Positions 23,364 to 24,265 of a stretch of DNA of 24,265 bases are shown here, piece by piece (position 1 is the first letter of the stretch; each line of letters starts with the position of its first letter). Under the pieces are notes generated by a model that saw only the letters and a program-made list of their open reading frames with translations, searched no databases and was not told the origin of the DNA. A program made the position numbers and the translations under genes. Source of the stretch: an uncultured Sulfurovum sp. (lineage in GTDB: Bacteria > Campylobacterota > Campylobacteria > Campylobacterales > Sulfurovaceae). The stretch covers positions 1-24,265 of the forward strand of contig CACVAU010000054.1 in the NCBI GenBank assembly GCA_902727915.1, read 5' to 3'.

Positions 23364-23948
23364 ATGACGATTCTTAATAAAATAAACAATTTTATTTATA
23401 CAAAAAGCGAGATAATACATTCTGAACTAACAACTGTTTTTACAAAATATGGCAAATTTCAAATGAAAGCTTATAAAGATGATTATTAGGAATATATTGC
23501 GATTATGAATCAAAAATTTTTTGATTTAGAGAGACCTATTGTCTATATTCATTTTGATGTACATCATTGTGAGATGGACAATGAAATGTCTTGCTATTGT
23601 GCCAATCAAGTCGAATTGGCATTAAAAATGATACAGAAGTCAGGAGGTTTAGTGATTTATTCTAGTCGTGAAGATTCAAGTATTGATACACTTCTGGAGG
23701 ACATCAACACAAGAAAGCTTGATGAGGTAAATACTTCTAAGAAAAATAATAAAATAAAATTCTCGGTGAAAGAAAAGATAGCTTACCCTTCTTTGGCATT
23801 TATCTTAAGTGATTTAAATCTATCGAGTGTAAATTTAATTACCAATGATGCTAAAGTGATTGACATTGTAGAGTTGTTGGGTATTAATATTTTTAAAATA
23901 GAGGCAAATATATCTTTTGCTTATGGTGAGGAACAAACAGCTTCTTAA
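23364..23948 (+). pseudogene. GTP cyclohydrolase II (RibA)-like gene interrupted by one in-frame TAG
   Basis: From ATG 23364 (AAGGA at 23351-23355) the frame encodes 41 residues with FTKYGKFQMKAYKDD, the N-terminal element of GTP cyclohydrolase II, then meets TAG at 23487-23489. The same frame continues without shift to 23948. Read through, the product would be about 194 residues, the normal size of RibA. The later part has IVYIHFDVHHCEMDNEMSCY-C, where two zinc cysteines (CxC) sit at the family spacing from the His while the first is Val; nearby HHC may substitute. The catalytic EGRGIGL loop reads REDSSIDTL. So the protein had probably lost RibA catalysis before or besides the stop. A sequencing error, or real amber suppression, cannot be excluded. 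Confidence 0.65.
23505..23948 (+). CDS. C-terminal ORF of the RibA-like gene, possibly expressed on its own
   Basis: ATG 23505 opens 147 residues in the same frame after the amber codon. It has no clear Shine-Dalgarno sequence (preceding bases are TTAGGAATATATTGCGATT, with AGGA about 13 bases away). It keeps the segment LALKMIQKSGGLVIY and the C-terminal VNLITNDAKVIDIVELLGI that matches the LLTNNPxK region of GTP cyclohydrolase II, so the sequence has not decayed further by frameshift. Whether it is translated is unknown. Confidence 0.45.
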   Translation: MNQKFFDLERPIVYIHFDVHHCEMDNEMSCYCANQVELALKMIQKSGGLVIYSSREDSSIDTLLEDINTRKLDEVNTSKKNNKIKFSVKEKIAYPSLAFILSDLNLSSVNLITNDAKVIDIVELLGINIFKIEANISFAYGEEQTAS

Positions 23949-24008
23949 GGTCTATTCTTGGCTTATATTTTTAGATTTTTAATTTTTATCAATAACTTTA
24001 AATAAAAT

Positions 24009-24033
24009 ATAAATGCAATTTATTTGCATTAAT
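24009..24033. promoter_or_regulatory. Second candidate Zur operator
   Basis: ATAAATGCAA (24009-24018), spacer TTTAT and TTGCATTAAT (24024-24033) repeat the core of the 23286-23322 palindrome with one mismatch between arms and the same 5-base spacer. It lies in the 206-base gap before the His-rich gene, about 60 bases upstream of the -35 box. Confidence 0.6.
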
Positions 24034-24092
24034 TTGATTGAAGATTCCCCTAAAACATAAATGATTTTTATTTATTTTATGATTCAATTTAA

Positions 24093-24121
24093 TTGACCTA
24101 TAATATCTCCTATGATATAAA
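24093..24121 (+). promoter_or_regulatory. Promoter of the His-rich small protein gene
   Basis: TTGACC (24093-24098) and TATAAA (24116-24121) are separated by 17 bases, 33 bases before ATG 24155. A weak dyad, CATAAA...TTTATG at about 24056-24081, lies just upstream. Confidence 0.55.
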
Positions 24122-24154
24122 TTAACTCAATATTAACTAATAAAGGAATAAATT

Positions 24155-24265
24155 ATGAGTGAAAGTAAATGTACAATACACGAAAATCATGAGCATGAAC
24201 ATGGTGAAAACTGTGGTCATGTAAAGGTAAAACATGGCGACCATTATGATTACTTACATGATGGA
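24155..24265 (+). CDS. His-rich small protein, 3' end outside the window
   Basis: ATG 24155 with AAAGGA at 24142-24147 opens a frame still open at the window end. The 37 visible residues contain nine His and two Cys, in HENHEHEHGENCGH and KHGDHYDYLHDG. No signal peptide is present, so it is probably cytoplasmic. The composition and the upstream palindrome suggest a zinc-binding or zinc-buffering protein of the Zur regulon. I recall similar short His/Asp/Cys-rich proteins next to zinc genes in other proteobacteria, without known function. Confidence 0.7.
   Translation, partial: MSESKCTIHENHEHEHGENCGHVKVKHGDHYDYLHDG

Noticed and set aside
23364..23489. Independent 41-residue small protein gene
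   Set aside because: Its sequence matches the N-terminus of GTP cyclohydrolase II and the same frame continues after the TAG, so it is better read as the first part of a broken gene.
23951..24154. A gene in the 200-base gap between the RibA-like and His-rich genes
   Set aside because: No frame with a start and ribosome binding site was found; the gap holds a palindrome and a promoter.

Overview
The window is AT-rich, gene-dense bacterial DNA with overlapping genes. Its protein families suggest a Campylobacterota (epsilonproteobacterial) genome of the Sulfurimonas/Sulfurovum/Arcobacter kind. That assignment rests on protein style and codon use only; no rRNA or other marker is present. No tRNA, rRNA, CRISPR array, insertion sequence or phage gene was seen, and no gap between genes exceeds 300 bases.

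Region 1 (1-7386) looks like an uncharacterised biosynthetic locus. It holds an extended SDR oxidoreductase (cut by the window edge), a metallo-beta-lactamase-fold hydrolase, an adenylate-forming enzyme of the F390-synthetase-related type and an ATP-grasp enzyme. After a break come a GNAT-like acyltransferase and a Rieske mononuclear-iron oxygenase. Two PIN-domain toxin-antitoxin modules are embedded here. One lies between the SDR and hydrolase genes on the same strand. The other is on the opposite strand between the ATP-grasp and GNAT-like genes. The chemistry (acid activation, ligation, acyl transfer, oxidation) suggests a modified acyl or amide metabolite, but the product cannot be deduced.

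Region 2 (7438-20002) is a compact aryl-polyene (APE, flexirubin/xanthomonadin-like) pigment cluster. It starts with a small outer-membrane-type protein, then acyl carrier protein, ketosynthase, truncated ketosynthase partner and hotdog dehydratase. An O-methyltransferase follows on the opposite strand. The second half encodes a second dehydratase, glycosyltransferase, LpxL-like acyltransferase, aromatic amino acid ammonia-lyase, ketoreductase, COG4648-like membrane protein, LolA-like carrier, MMPL exporter and an acyl-activating ligase. Together these can make an aromatic starter, activate it, extend it on an ACP with reduction and dehydration to a conjugated polyene, methylate the head group, attach it to a lipid and move it towards the outer membrane. 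An AT-rich hairpin at 19992-20018 closes the cluster.

Region 3 (20026-24265) is a zinc-starvation locus. On the minus strand lie a COG0523 GTPase, a ZnuA zinc-binding protein with an inserted domain, a Fur-family regulator (probable Zur) and a lipoprotein. Divergent from these is a degenerate GTP cyclohydrolase II (RibA-like) gene broken by one in-frame amber codon, followed by a His-rich small protein cut by the window end. A 16-bp-arm palindrome lies between the divergent genes, and a related palindrome precedes the His-rich gene; these are candidate Zur operators.

Several starts were moved from the longest ORF on ribosome-binding-site and overlap evidence: 5330 for the GNAT-like gene, GTG 6409 for Rieske, 8250 for the ketosynthase, about 10000 (non-AUG) for the first dehydratase, 13435 for the lyase, 15662 for the membrane protein and 16669 for the exporter.
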